Positions 25,911-34,070 of a stretch of DNA of 40,043 bases are shown piece after piece (the stretch's first letter is position 1; each line of letters begins with the position of its first letter). Position numbers and translations under genes: made by a program. Below the pieces are notes generated by a model that saw nothing but the letters and a program-made list of their open reading frames with translations, was not told where the DNA came from and made no database searches. Source of the DNA: Isosphaera sp. (GTDB taxonomy: Bacteria > Planctomycetota > Phycisphaerae > Phycisphaerales > UBA1924); NCBI GenBank assembly GCA_013822085.1, contig PNJV01000018.1, forward strand, positions 1 to 40,043, in the 5' to 3' direction.

Positions 25911-27611
25911 ATGAACCGACGCCGGCGGACCATCACGGGCATCTGGGCGGCACCGGCCGCGGCGGTGGCTGCGCTGTGCGGCGGGTGCACCCCGCCGTAC
26001 GCGCGGGACGAGCGCGCCATCTGGCTGGTGCGCCGCGGCGAGTTCGCCCAGGCCGGGGCGCGTGTGGCTGAGCGGGCACCAGCGGACCCGGCCAACCGCT
26101 CGTACATGCTCGACCGGGTCAAGCTGGTGCAGCTGGCCCTGGCCGAGGGCCTGCCCAGCGAGGCCGAGCCCCTGGCCGACCGCCTGTACGACTTCCTGCG
26201 CACCCAGGGCGTCAACGTGCGCAACAGGTTCAACTCGTTTGTGCTCGGCGAGGGCAACGCGCGCCTGTGGAAGGGCGAGCCCTACGAGCAGGCCATGGCC
26301 CTGGCCCTGATCGCGGCGTTGGACGGCATGAACGGCGACTGGGGCAACGTGCGGGCCTCGGCCAACTCGGCGCTGTTCCAGCTGCGAGATTTCACGGGCT
26401 TGCCGGGGGACGCTCTGGGCCCGCCGGGCCCCGGACAGCGCCAGCGACTGATCTCGGCGCTGGCCGAGCACGACCGCTCCAAGGGCCGCGCCGCCGACGA
26501 CGGCTCCGGCGTTGCCATCGTGGAGCTGACCACGCCGGTGGTGTCGGACTTTGCGCTCGGCTATGCGCTCAAGGCGATCGCCACGCGGCAGCTGGGTGAC
26601 GCCTTCCCTGGGGAGCTTGAGCAGACGCTTGCGCAGCTGGTGGCCGTGGCGCCGGGGCTTGAGTACGCGCAGCGGATCGGCTCGGGGCGGTACAACACGG
26701 TGCTGGTCGTCGAGGCGGGCCTGGGCCCGGAGAAGTACCAGAGCGGGCCCGACGGGGCCATCGCGTCGTTCCGCGCGCGGTCGCGCACGGGCGACGAGCC
26801 GCTGGTGGTCAGCGCCGGCCAGACCGCCGAGCGCTTCCCGGCGATCCTGGACGCCAACGAGCTGGCGCTGAGCCTGCGCTGGAACAGCCTCGAGGACGTG
26901 CGGCTGGCCAAGTCGGCCATCGGGACGGGCCTGATCGCGGCTGGCGCAGCGACGGCGGCGCTGGGGCGCAACAACGAGACGCGCCTGGTCGGGCTGGGCC
27001 TGGCTCTGCTGGGCGTGGCGCTCAAGGCCACCTCCGGCGCCGACACGCGCCACAACGAGCTGCTGCCCCAGCGGGCGTACGTGGCGCTCCTGGAGCACAC
27101 CGACGCCGCTGCGCCCATCACGCTCCGGGTCGAGGGCGACGCGGTCTTGCAGCTGGTCCTGGCCGACGTGCCCGTCCCGCCGCCGGGGGTGACGCAGCTG
27201 CGCTACGTGCGCCTGCCCGACGAGGGGCCGCTGGCCTGGGCCACCTCGGGGCGCGTCCACTACGGCAACGACGCATCGGGCGCGCCGCCCGATGCGTCGA
27301 ACTACCCGGTCATCCTGGGCGGGCTCGACGCGCGGACCCCCAGCGAGGAGGTCCTGAGCTCCTACCAGCGCTCCGGCCATCTGCTGGGCCTGAGCCTCAA
27401 CGACCTGATCGACCTCTACCGCGCCGAGGGCGTGCTGATCGCCGGCCGGGACGCAGGGCCCGTCGGCGTGCACGTGCTCGAGGGCGGCCGGTGGCTGTAC
27501 ACGCCCCTGAGCGGCACGACGGGCTTTGCGCGCCTCTACGGGCAGCCCCACCCGCCGTACGCCCCCAGGTCTCAAGCGGCCCGCGCCGCTGCCGCCGGGG
27601 TCAACCGATGA
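25911..27611 (+). CDS. COG3014-like lipoprotein
   Basis: The 566-residue product has a lipoprotein-like leader (hydrophobic Ala-rich stretch ending in LCGGC, Cys at about 26), a helical tetratricopeptide-like region ([49 protein letters not shown]), a long mixed domain, and a glycine-rich hydrophobic segment (GTGLIAAGAATAALG and GLGLALLGVALKATSG, about residues 342-380) that could insert in a membrane. The order of these parts fits COG3014 proteins, which occur next to LpoB and YcfL. The ATG at 25911 lies 27 bases after the previous stop. Biochemical function of the family is unknown. Confidence 0.7.
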   Translation: MNRRRRTITGIWAAPAAAVAALCGGCTPPYARDERAIWLVRRGEFAQAGARVAERAPADPANRSYMLDRVKLVQLALAEGLPSEAEPLADRLYDFLRTQGVNVRNRFNSFVLGEGNARLWKGEPYEQAMALALIAALDGMNGDWGNVRASANSALFQLRDFTGLPGDALGPPGPGQRQRLISALAEHDRSKGRAADDGSGVAIVELTTPVVSDFALGYALKAIATRQLGDAFPGELEQTLAQLVAVAPGLEYAQRIGSGRYNTVLVVEAGLGPEKYQSGPDGAIASFRARSRTGDEPLVVSAGQTAERFPAILDANELALSLRWNSLEDVRLAKSAIGTGLIAAGAATAALGRNNETRLVGLGLALLGVALKATSGADTRHNELLPQRAYVALLEHTDAAAPITLRVEGDAVLQLVLADVPVPPPGVTQLRYVRLPDEGPLAWATSGRVHYGNDASGAPPDASNYPVILGGLDARTPSEEVLSSYQRSGHLLGLSLNDLIDLYRAEGVLIAGRDAGPVGVHVLEGGRWLYTPLSGTTGFARLYGQPHPPYAPRSQAARAAAAGVNR

Positions 27612-27685
27612 ACCCGCCCGCTGCGCCGTGCGAATGCGCCGCGGGCCAGCCCCGCACCGCCCCACACCAAGAACGGAGCCCGACC

Positions 27686-28159
27686 ATGCGCACGCCGCAC
27701 CACCGCACACCCTCCCACGCCCGAACCGATCGCTCGGCGGGGCGCAGCCTTGCGCTCCTGGCCGCTGGGCTGCTCGCTGCCGGCGCTGCGCCCGCGTGCG
27801 ACTCCGGCCCGCGTCCCCCCGCGGGGGTCGTTCAGGACCCGATCGTCCAGCCGCAGTACCCCAACATCACCATCGACGGGGCGCTCCAGCGCTTCCTGGC
27901 CGTCGATTACACCCAGATCGTCTACCGCAAGCCCACCGAGACCACGCCGGTCTTCGTGCAGGTCCCGGCACGCTCGCAGGCCGACAACGAGTTCGCTGTG
28001 CAGTACAACTTCGAGTTCTTCGACGAGACCGGCCGAAAGGTCGGCCAGACGGGCTACAAGCTCGAAACCCTCCCCTCGCGCCGGCAGGTCTTTATGACCG
28101 GCAACGCGATCACGCAGGCCGCGGTGGCCTGGCGGCTCGACATCCGTTCGGCACGGTGA
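27686..28159 (+). CDS. YcfL-like (DUF1425) lipoprotein
   Basis: The 157-residue product has a lipoprotein-type signal (ALLAAGLLAAGAAPAC, Cys near residue 38) and a single beta-sandwich domain with the YcfL pattern: VQVPARSQADNEFAVQYNF, FEFFDETGRKVGQTGYK, and a closing AITQAAVAWRLDIR strand. In E. coli ycfL lies directly next to lpoB. The ATG at 27686 has GGAG seven bases upstream. It closes the run of four co-oriented genes from 24538; a weak 6-bp hairpin (CGCGGG-ATTG-CCCGCG) stands at 28193-28208 without a T-tract. Family call by motif pattern, moderately sure. Confidence 0.75.
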   Translation: MRTPHHRTPSHARTDRSAGRSLALLAAGLLAAGAAPACDSGPRPPAGVVQDPIVQPQYPNITIDGALQRFLAVDYTQIVYRKPTETTPVFVQVPARSQADNEFAVQYNFEFFDETGRKVGQTGYKLETLPSRRQVFMTGNAITQAAVAWRLDIRSAR

Positions 28160-28304
28160 ACACCCTGCGGCTGAACTAGGGCTTCTCCGCATCGCGGGAT
28201 TGCCCGCGTCGATGGCTTGAATCTTTCGCGCCTCCGGCCCGCGGGCACGAACGAGGGGATCACCGGATGGTCTCTGGCCCGATGAGCAGGCACTCTCTTG
28301 CACC

Positions 28305-29531
28305 ATGAACACCCCAAGCTCATCGAACAGCCCGACCGGGTCGCTGCACGAAACCGAACGCCCCGTCCACGGCGCGGGCTGCCGGGGCGCGTGCGGGTCC
28401 CGGCTGACAGCGTGGGTGCTGGGGGCGGTGGTCCTTCTGGTGGCCGCGACACTCGGGCGGAGCGAGCTGCTCGGGAGCGGGGCGGGCGCGGCGCCGCTGC
28501 GTCCGGGCTTTGCCCAGCACGACGCGCCGACGCTGACGCCGGAGGCGACCCTGCGGGCGACGGCGGGGGGCCTGCCGCTGCTGTGGTCGATGTGGCAGGT
28601 GCCGATGCCGCGCGTCGAGGGGATCTCCGCGGACATCTGGGTGTCGAGCAACTTCGGGCTCTACGAGACCGCGGGGCCGATGCGGTACGACCTGGACCCG
28701 GGGCTGCTTGCGCGGCACAGGGACAAGTGCGCCGCCGACGCGCGCCAGCGCGTGCCGGTCAACGGCGGGGCCCGCTACGCGGTGATCGACTACGAGCACT
28801 GGTGGCCCGTCTGGGAGAACAACACGCCGCAGGTGCGGGCGGCCTGGCGGCGGCACGTCGACACGCACCGCGCCCAGGCGGTGCGCGGGCTGACCGGCGA
28901 CGCCCGCGAGCGTGCCTACGAGTCGGCCTGGACCAGCATCAACCGGCGGTTCTGGCGGGCCACCTTCGAGGGCGCCCGGCTGGGCAACCCGCGCGCCCTC
29001 TGGGGCATCTACGCCCAGCCGCAGCGCAGCTTCTGGGTCTGGGGCAACCGGCCCGCGGCCGACGAGTTCGTCGAGCGTTCCGTGGACCGGCTGGCGTGGC
29101 TGTGGGAGATGACCGACGCGATCTACCCGTCGATCTACGTCTTCTACCCGTCGGTGGGGGCCGGCGTGCGGCCGGGCCCTGGGTATGTGGACCGCGCGGC
29201 CCAGTCGCGGTACCTGAGCGAGTCGCTCCGCGCCGCCGGGCGTGCCGCGTCGCTCTCGTCGCGCGGCAGGCTGCCGGTGGTGCCGCTGGTCATGCCGGTG
29301 TACCACGAGAGCAACCGCCGGGTCTGGGCCGGCACGGACTTCGCCGGGCTCAGCAGCGCCGACTGGGGCCTGGTGCTCAGCGCCTGCGCGGCCGGCGGGG
29401 CCGACGGCCTGTGCCTGTGGCTCGGCGGCGGGCGGACCGAGCAGGCGCTGCGCTGGTGGTCGCGCACGGGGCTGCCGGCGTATGCGGCCCAGCGCGGGCC
29501 GGCGCCCTCGGGCAAGGCGCCGGCTCGCTGA
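28305..29531 (+). CDS. membrane-anchored GH56 hyaluronidase-like protein
   Basis: This 408-residue protein matches the order of motifs in glycoside hydrolase family 56, the family of animal and venom hyaluronidases, which cut hyaluronan or chondroitin. In order: LLWSMWQVP (92-100), like the LWNxPT start of the barrel; AVIDYEHWWPVWENN (159-173), like AVIDWExWRPxWxRN, with D162 and E164 as the acid pair; NPRALWGIYAQP (228-239), like the LWGYYLFP strand; LAWLWEMTDAIYPSIY (263-278), like LSWLWNESTALYPSIY; and GADGLCLWLGG (365-375), like the GASGIVIWG end with W372. A hydrophobic helix at about 34-50 suggests a signal anchor or signal peptide. No strong Shine-Dalgarno sequence precedes the ATG. 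It converges with the next gene. Fold assignment is fairly sure by motif order; substrate is unknown. Confidence 0.8.
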   Translation: MNTPSSSNSPTGSLHETERPVHGAGCRGACGSRLTAWVLGAVVLLVAATLGRSELLGSGAGAAPLRPGFAQHDAPTLTPEATLRATAGGLPLLWSMWQVPMPRVEGISADIWVSSNFGLYETAGPMRYDLDPGLLARHRDKCAADARQRVPVNGGARYAVIDYEHWWPVWENNTPQVRAAWRRHVDTHRAQAVRGLTGDARERAYESAWTSINRRFWRATFEGARLGNPRALWGIYAQPQRSFWVWGNRPAADEFVERSVDRLAWLWEMTDAIYPSIYVFYPSVGAGVRPGPGYVDRAAQSRYLSESLRAAGRAASLSSRGRLPVVPLVMPVYHESNRRVWAGTDFAGLSSADWGLVLSACAAGGADGLCLWLGGGRTEQALRWWSRTGLPAYAAQRGPAPSGKAPAR

Positions 29532-29543
29532 GCGGCGCTGGGC

Positions 29544-30752
29544 CTAGCGCCTGGGCGTGAGCACGCGGTGGTTGGACTCGAGCCTGGCCGCGCCGCCCTG
29601 GCCGTGCTCGGCGGCGATGGCCCGCATGAGCCCGACGGGGTCGGGGTCGACAAACTGCACGGTCTTGATGCTCACGGGGCGCTTGCCCGAGAGATCCGAG
29701 CGCGGGTTGAGCCCGTCCAGCTCGCGCAGGGCCTGGCCGACGGCGGGGGTCGGGCCGCCGGTCCGCTGGATGGCTCGCGAGAGCACAAAGACCACCTCGG
29801 GGCGCATCGTCAGGGCGGCGCGGATGCCGTCGAGGGGCCGAGACGGCCCGACCGGGCGCACCGCGGCAAGCCAGGCGGCGGCCCGGTCCTTGCTGCCGCG
29901 GGTTGCGGGCACGGGCTGGGGCGAGAAGGTCAGCACCACCGAGCGGTGCTCGCCGTCGCCCGAGGGGGCCGGCTCGCCCTGGAAGAGCACGACGCTGAAG
30001 CGCTGGCCGGCGTCGAGCGATTCGATCGAGCGGGTGAGCTCGGCGAAGACCTCGCGCAGCGTCGTGACCATCGGGCCCGAGGCGTCGACGACGTAGACGA
30101 CCGATTCCGGCGGCCGCTCTCCCTCGCCGGCCACCAGCCCCGCGAAGCTCACGGCCCTGCGCTGGGCCTCGGGTTGGTCGTTGGGGGCGTCCGGGTCATG
30201 CAGGCGGGCGCCGCTGCCCGAGCCTGCGCCCTGGCCCGCTGCCGGCCCGGCGGGGGCCGCTGGTCGCTGCTGAGGGTCGCTCGGGTCGGCCTGGCGATCC
30301 GGCGGCGCCGGCTGTGTCGGCGGCGCCGGGCGCTGGGGCGTGGAAGGTGCGGGGGGGGCCAGGGGGGCGGGTGACGGCGCAACGGGCGTCGGTGCCGGCG
30401 TGGGCGCGGGGGGTATGGGGGGTGGGGGCGTGGGGCGTGCGAACGTGAGCGTGGACGGTGACTGGACGGCAGCGGGCTGGGGCTGCGCCAGCGGGCGCGC
30501 GGGCTCGGTGGAACGGAGCAGGGCCAGCGGCGTGACCGTGCCGCGACGCTCGCTGGGCCCGGCGGTGGCCAGCAGGTCACCGACCGCCGCTGGGCCGGGC
30601 AGCGAGGCGCGCCACAGGGCCACAGCGCCGACCAGCAGCGCCGCGTGCACGCCGACCGAGGCCAGCCACGGGGCTGAGGCAGCGATCAACCGCCGCCGAC
30701 GCGCCGCGGCGCTCCGCCACCGCGCCGCGATTGTGCCGCCGCTCAGAGGCAC
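29544..30752 (-). CDS. proline-rich protein with N-terminal membrane helix and vWA-like domain
   Basis: The 402-residue product has one membrane helix (about residues 31-48, SVGVHAALLVGAVALW, similar in style to TonB-like proteins), then about 130 residues rich in Pro, Ala and Gln (residues 75-200), then a C-terminal domain that resembles a von Willebrand A fold: ESVVYVVDASGPMVTTLREV begins it and RPEVVFVLSRAI is the fourth-strand type. The metal site DxSxS is altered to DASGP, so metal binding is doubtful. A GTG start at 30752 has GGAG seven bases upstream. The linker could span the periplasm or peptidoglycan. The DoxX-family gene lies 45 bases upstream on the same strand. Function unknown. 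Confidence 0.75.
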   Translation of the reverse strand: MPLSGGTIAARWRSAAARRRRLIAASAPWLASVGVHAALLVGAVALWRASLPGPAAVGDLLATAGPSERRGTVTPLALLRSTEPARPLAQPQPAAVQSPSTLTFARPTPPPPIPPAPTPAPTPVAPSPAPLAPPAPSTPQRPAPPTQPAPPDRQADPSDPQQRPAAPAGPAAGQGAGSGSGARLHDPDAPNDQPEAQRRAVSFAGLVAGEGERPPESVVYVVDASGPMVTTLREVFAELTRSIESLDAGQRFSVVLFQGEPAPSGDGEHRSVVLTFSPQPVPATRGSKDRAAAWLAAVRPVGPSRPLDGIRAALTMRPEVVFVLSRAIQRTGGPTPAVGQALRELDGLNPRSDLSGKRPVSIKTVQFVDPDPVGLMRAIAAEHGQGGAARLESNHRVLTPRR

Positions 30753-30797
30753 CGGTCCGCTCCGTTGGCTGGGCGCCGCAGCGCGGGCCCGGCGGGG

Positions 30798-31799
30798 TCA
30801 GGCGTCCATCTTCGGCTCCGGGGGCTTGCCCCCGCTGCGCGAGCCGCCAAAGAGAACGCGGTCGACCGACAGCGTCCCCGAGCCGAGCAGAAGCTGGGCC
30901 TTGAGCATGGCCAGCAGCGCCAGCTGCCACAGCAGCGTGGACCACTGGGCCGGGTCCCACCAGGTGCGGTCGGGCAGGACCCACAGCCGCACGGCGCCGC
31001 TCTGCATCGCCGGGCCGATCTGCGTGAGCCACACCGCCATGACCATGACGCCGATGAGCGGCAGGCTCGCCAGCCGGCTCATGAAGCCCGCCAAGAGGCA
31101 GACGCCGGCGGCCAGCTCGGTGATCCCCGCCGCCCAGGCCAGCCGGACGGGCCATGGCGCAAGCCCAACCCCCGCCGGCAGCAATCGCCAGGCCCCGGGC
31201 GCGGGCGCCAGCGACGCCTGACGGACCTGGGCCGCGATCTGGTAGAGGCGCCGCACACGAACCTCCGTAGGGAACTGCTCGGCCACAAAGGCGCGGACCG
31301 GCACCAGGCCGGGCGCGGGCGCAGCGGCGGCCGGGGCTGATCGGCCCTGCGCGGCGCTGCCCGCCTCGAGCGTTAGCACCGCCAGTGCCAGCGCGTCGCG
31401 GGATCGACCAGCGGCGCCCGGAGCGGGGGGCGTGAGGGCCGTGGGGCTCGTGGGGGATGAGAGGGGTGCGGGGGGTGCGGGCTGGTCCTCGGGATCGGGC
31501 AGGGGCGTGGTGGGCGGGGGCAGCACGGTCGGCGGCGCGGGCGCGGGGCGCGACGCTGGGCCAGCTGGGGCGGGCGTGCCTGTGGCGGGGGTGCTCGGCG
31601 CGGGCGAAGGCTCGGCGGGCGCCGCGGGGCCCACCGCTGGGACGATCGGCGCGCCGGCGTTGGCGAGGTCGGCAGCGGCCTGGCCGGAGTACGGCAGCGT
31701 GACGAACAGCTTGCCCGCGCCGGCCCACACGAACGTGATCCCCAGCACCACACGCAGGATCATCGCCGCCAGACCCGTCCCGGGCGTGCCGTGTTTCAT
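30798..31799 (-). CDS. DoxX-family membrane protein with proline-rich insertion
   Basis: The 333-residue product starts with a DoxX-type first helix (AAMILRVVLGITFVWAGAGKLF, residues 11-32), followed by an unusual Pro/Ala/Ser-rich segment of about 80 residues (56-135), then a polar loop and three more hydrophobic helices (about 217-305: ITELAAGVCLLAGFM, LPLIGVMVMAVWL, LLWQLALLAMLKAQLLL). DoxX proteins are four-helix membrane proteins linked to quinol or thiol oxidation. The usual family length is 130-180, so the insertion nearly doubles it. It may sit in one operon with the vWA-like gene. The exact function is not defined. Confidence 0.82.
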   Translation of the reverse strand: MKHGTPGTGLAAMILRVVLGITFVWAGAGKLFVTLPYSGQAAADLANAGAPIVPAVGPAAPAEPSPAPSTPATGTPAPAGPASRPAPAPPTVLPPPTTPLPDPEDQPAPPAPLSSPTSPTALTPPAPGAAGRSRDALALAVLTLEAGSAAQGRSAPAAAAPAPGLVPVRAFVAEQFPTEVRVRRLYQIAAQVRQASLAPAPGAWRLLPAGVGLAPWPVRLAWAAGITELAAGVCLLAGFMSRLASLPLIGVMVMAVWLTQIGPAMQSGAVRLWVLPDRTWWDPAQWSTLLWQLALLAMLKAQLLLGSGTLSVDRVLFGGSRSGGKPPEPKMDA

Positions 31800-31877
31800 G
31801 CCTGAATCATTAGTCGCCCTGGCCGGCCGTGCGCGGGCGGCTCAGCGGCGGCTGCGCGGGCCCCGGGACGGGCGCGC

Positions 31878-31923
31878 GGGGGGCGGGGGGGCGGGGGGGC
31901 TCACGGGGCTGCGGGGGGCGGGG
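31878..31923 (+). other. G-run cluster, potential G-quadruplex
   Basis: Six runs of four to seven G follow each other on the plus strand: G6 at 31878-31883, G7 at 31885-31891, G7 at 31893-31899, G4 at 31905-31908, G6 at 31913-31918 and G4 at 31920-31923, with loops of one to five bases. The cluster overlaps the 3' end of the lipoprotein gene at 31901-32536 (on its template side) and the gap before the DoxX gene. Confidence 0.85.
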
Positions 31924-32536
31924 CGGTGTCGGGCCGGGCCGGGGTGCGCCTGCCCAGGCGGAGCGTGTCGTTGACGCTGCGGCTGTTGCCCTGGAAGTCG
32001 GTGTGGCGGAACGACGCGGTGACCGTCACCCACTGGTCGGGGCCGCGGCCGGACTCCACGTCGGCGATCCACGCCGGCATGTCGCACCGCCGGACGACGT
32101 ACGTGCGCGTCACCCAGTCGTACGCCGCCGCGTGGGCCTCGCCGTCGCGCAGGTCCGCGGTGAAGCTCATGTCCAGGCTCTCGCCGCCGGGGACGCCGCG
32201 GGCGCGCACGTCGCCGCTGGGCGCGGTGGCGGGCCGCAGGAGGCTCACACGGAGCGTGCCGGGCCAGCGCCCGCTCTGGTCGTACCGGTCGATCAGCTCC
32301 ACGTGCACCACCACGCACACGCCGCCGTCGGCCGTGCGCTCCAGCCGGGTCAGGGGGTGCAGCCGTACCGCCACCGGCGCCAGGGCCCGGTACACCTCGG
32401 CCACAGCGGACTGCGCCGACTGATCCGAGCCCTCGACCACGCCCGGCGTGTACCCGGGGCCGTCGTGCCCCGCGCAGCCCAGGGCCGCGCAGAGGCTCGC
32501 CATGACTGCGCCGAACGCGATCGCCCTTGGAGCCAT
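31901..32536 (-). CDS. hypothetical lipoprotein
   Basis: The 211-residue product has a signal with a lipobox-like end (SLCAALGC, Cys at residue 21) and a beta-rich mature domain without a motif I recognise: GGVCVVVHVELIDRYDQSG, GESLDMSFTADLRDGEA, DQWVTVTASFRHTDFQGN. The end is Pro/Ala-rich and is encoded over the G-run cluster. I chose the ATG at 32536 because the signal peptide starts there; a frame extends further upstream. A TATAGT hexamer lies only six bases before the ATG, so the message may be leaderless, but no -35 box is clear. It lies in a row of minus-strand genes for envelope proteins. Confidence 0.65.
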   Translation of the reverse strand: MAPRAIAFGAVMASLCAALGCAGHDGPGYTPGVVEGSDQSAQSAVAEVYRALAPVAVRLHPLTRLERTADGGVCVVVHVELIDRYDQSGRWPGTLRVSLLRPATAPSGDVRARGVPGGESLDMSFTADLRDGEAHAAAYDWVTRTYVVRRCDMPAWIADVESGRGPDQWVTVTASFRHTDFQGNSRSVNDTLRLGRRTPARPDTAPPPAAP

Positions 32537-32624
32537 CGCCGCACTATACCGCGCGGCCGAACGCGTCAGTCCCAACGCCCACCGAATCAGTTGGCCGGGT
32601 GCGTGCGCTCCATGGGCGCGCACG

Positions 32625-32657
32625 AAAAGAGCCGACGCCGAAGGGGCGCCGGCTCTT
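32625..32657 (-). terminator. rho-independent terminator of the PEP-CTERM gene
   Basis: On the minus strand a 13-bp stem (starting AAGAGCCGGCGCC, one G-U pair) with a five-base loop is followed by four T residues. It lies 56 bases after the stop codon at 32713. Confidence 0.88.
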
Positions 32658-32712
32658 GTGTGTGCGATCGATCCGCCGGCGAGGGCCGCTGACGCGGGGC
32701 GTCAGCGCGCGC

Positions 32713-33396
32713 TCAGGCCGTGCGGCGACGACGGCCGGCCACCAGGCCGCCCAGGGCCAGAACGCCCGCAGCAGCGGGCGTCGGGACCTCGGTCACGACG
32801 AAGGCGTAGCGGTAGTTGAACAGGCCGCCGCCGAGCTGCTGGTTGTAGAACGTGTAGGTGCCGGCCTGGAGCGGGCCGCTAAAGCCGCCGATCGGAACGC
32901 CGCCGAGGTTGGCGCCGGTCTGGAAGAGCGGGAGCAGGTCCTGGTTGAAGTTGTTGGAGTTGCCGCCGCCGTCCACGTCGCCGCCCAGCAGGGCGCCCAG
33001 GAAGACGGAGGTGTCCAGGCCGGGGGCGGTGCCGCTGAGCTGCTGCGGCGTGAAGGGGAACGTGCTGCCCGCGACCAGCGCGATGAAGTTCTGCTGCGGG
33101 GCGGGGTCCGTGCCGCCGTCGAAGCTCAGCTGGATCAGCCCGCTGAGCTGGAAGCCGGCCTGGATGGTGAACGTGAAGATGTCCACGTCGGCGGCGGGCA
33201 GCGTGGACACGGCCAGGGCGTTGATCACCGACCCGCCGACGATGTTGTTCCCCGCGCTGAAGACGCCGAGGTTCGTCGGGGCGTTGATGTTGCCCGACAG
33301 GTCCAGGCCGTTGAGGGACTCAACGAACTGGACGGGGGTTGCCAGCGCCGCAGCCGACAGGCTCAGCGTCGCCAGTGATGCAAAAACGTTCTTCAT
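32713..33396 (-). CDS. PEP-CTERM-type secreted/surface protein
   Basis: The 227-residue product has an N-terminal signal peptide (MKNVFASLATLSLSAAALA, cleavage after ALA), an extracellular beta-rich domain high in Gly, Asn, Gln and Phe, and a C-terminal sorting signal: VPTPAAAG, a hydrophobic stretch (VLALGGLVAG) and a final RRRR. The Thr-for-Glu change in the Pro-x-Pro motif is a form seen in planctomycetes. Such proteins are processed by exosortase, often as exopolysaccharide-associated proteins; no exosortase gene is in the window. The ATG at 33396 has GGAGGAG five bases upstream. A terminator follows. The mature domain has no recognisable enzyme motif. Confidence 0.85.
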   Translation of the reverse strand: MKNVFASLATLSLSAAALATPVQFVESLNGLDLSGNINAPTNLGVFSAGNNIVGGSVINALAVSTLPAADVDIFTFTIQAGFQLSGLIQLSFDGGTDPAPQQNFIALVAGSTFPFTPQQLSGTAPGLDTSVFLGALLGGDVDGGGNSNNFNQDLLPLFQTGANLGGVPIGGFSGPLQAGTYTFYNQQLGGGLFNYRYAFVVTEVPTPAAAGVLALGGLVAGRRRRTA

Positions 33397-34070
33397 CTCT
33401 GCTCCTCCTTCTCTTCGAAATGCTCTCGCGGCAGCACGCCGCACGCGCGGCTGTGTGCCTCTGTCATGTGCACTCCTCGTGCACTTGTGACACCGGTGTC
33501 GGGGCCTCTCGACCCTGCGACTGAGGATACGGGAACGCGGCGTCGCTTCGGACTCTCGGCGGCTCGGGGATTGCACCGAGCACGTCTGCGGATTACCCCG
33601 CGCGGGCGCAACGCTTATGGATATCCCCACGGTCGTGTGCGAACCAATTCACGCGCTCGTTCTCACCAAACCCCAAACGAATCGGCAGCGCGTACCCCCA
33701 CTTCAGAGATCCGGCGCGATCGCCCGCCGGCGTGCACACAATCACATGATCGTGTGCTTTGCCGCGATCGCTCGACGCGCCACACGCACAGAAAAAAGAC
33801 AGATCCGCGACGGCTTGCGCCCGAGCGGTGTCGTGCTGATTGAAGATCGGATTCACGTACAGCGGACCGATACACCCCAATTTGCGAGTGACTCAAACAC
33901 ACATCGAACTATACGTGGCACGAATATCACACAAAGTCAGGGTTTGTCGTATTCCTATCAAAATAATAACAAATTGTCGATATTGAACCGACCGGACGAA
34001 TCATGAAGGATGGATGAACCAGCGAAAATCTGGAGCTTACATAGTCCTATAACTTATAATTTACCCCAAA
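33397..34070. other. gene-free region, partly AT-rich, with palindromes
   Basis: I see no convincing gene in these 674 bp. Close to the PEP-CTERM gene stand two copies of GTGCAC (33468-33473 and 33479-33484) and a perfect palindrome GACACCGGTGTC (33489-33500), about 75-105 bases before the start codon, a likely place for regulation. From about 33850 to 34080 the sequence is clearly AT-rich compared with its surroundings, with a plus-strand TATAAT at 34055-34060 but no matching -35 hexamer. Confidence 0.6.

Noticed and set aside
33593..33880. 95-codon minus-strand open frame in the gap before the PEP-CTERM gene
   Set aside because: No ribosome-binding site, no domain and unusual composition with a Cys/His mix; overlapping frames on the other strand are equally open, so there is no sign of coding selection.
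34055..34060. Perfect TATAAT on the plus strand near the 3' end of ggt
   Set aside because: No -35 hexamer at the right distance and no plus-strand gene downstream; it may be chance in an AT-rich patch.
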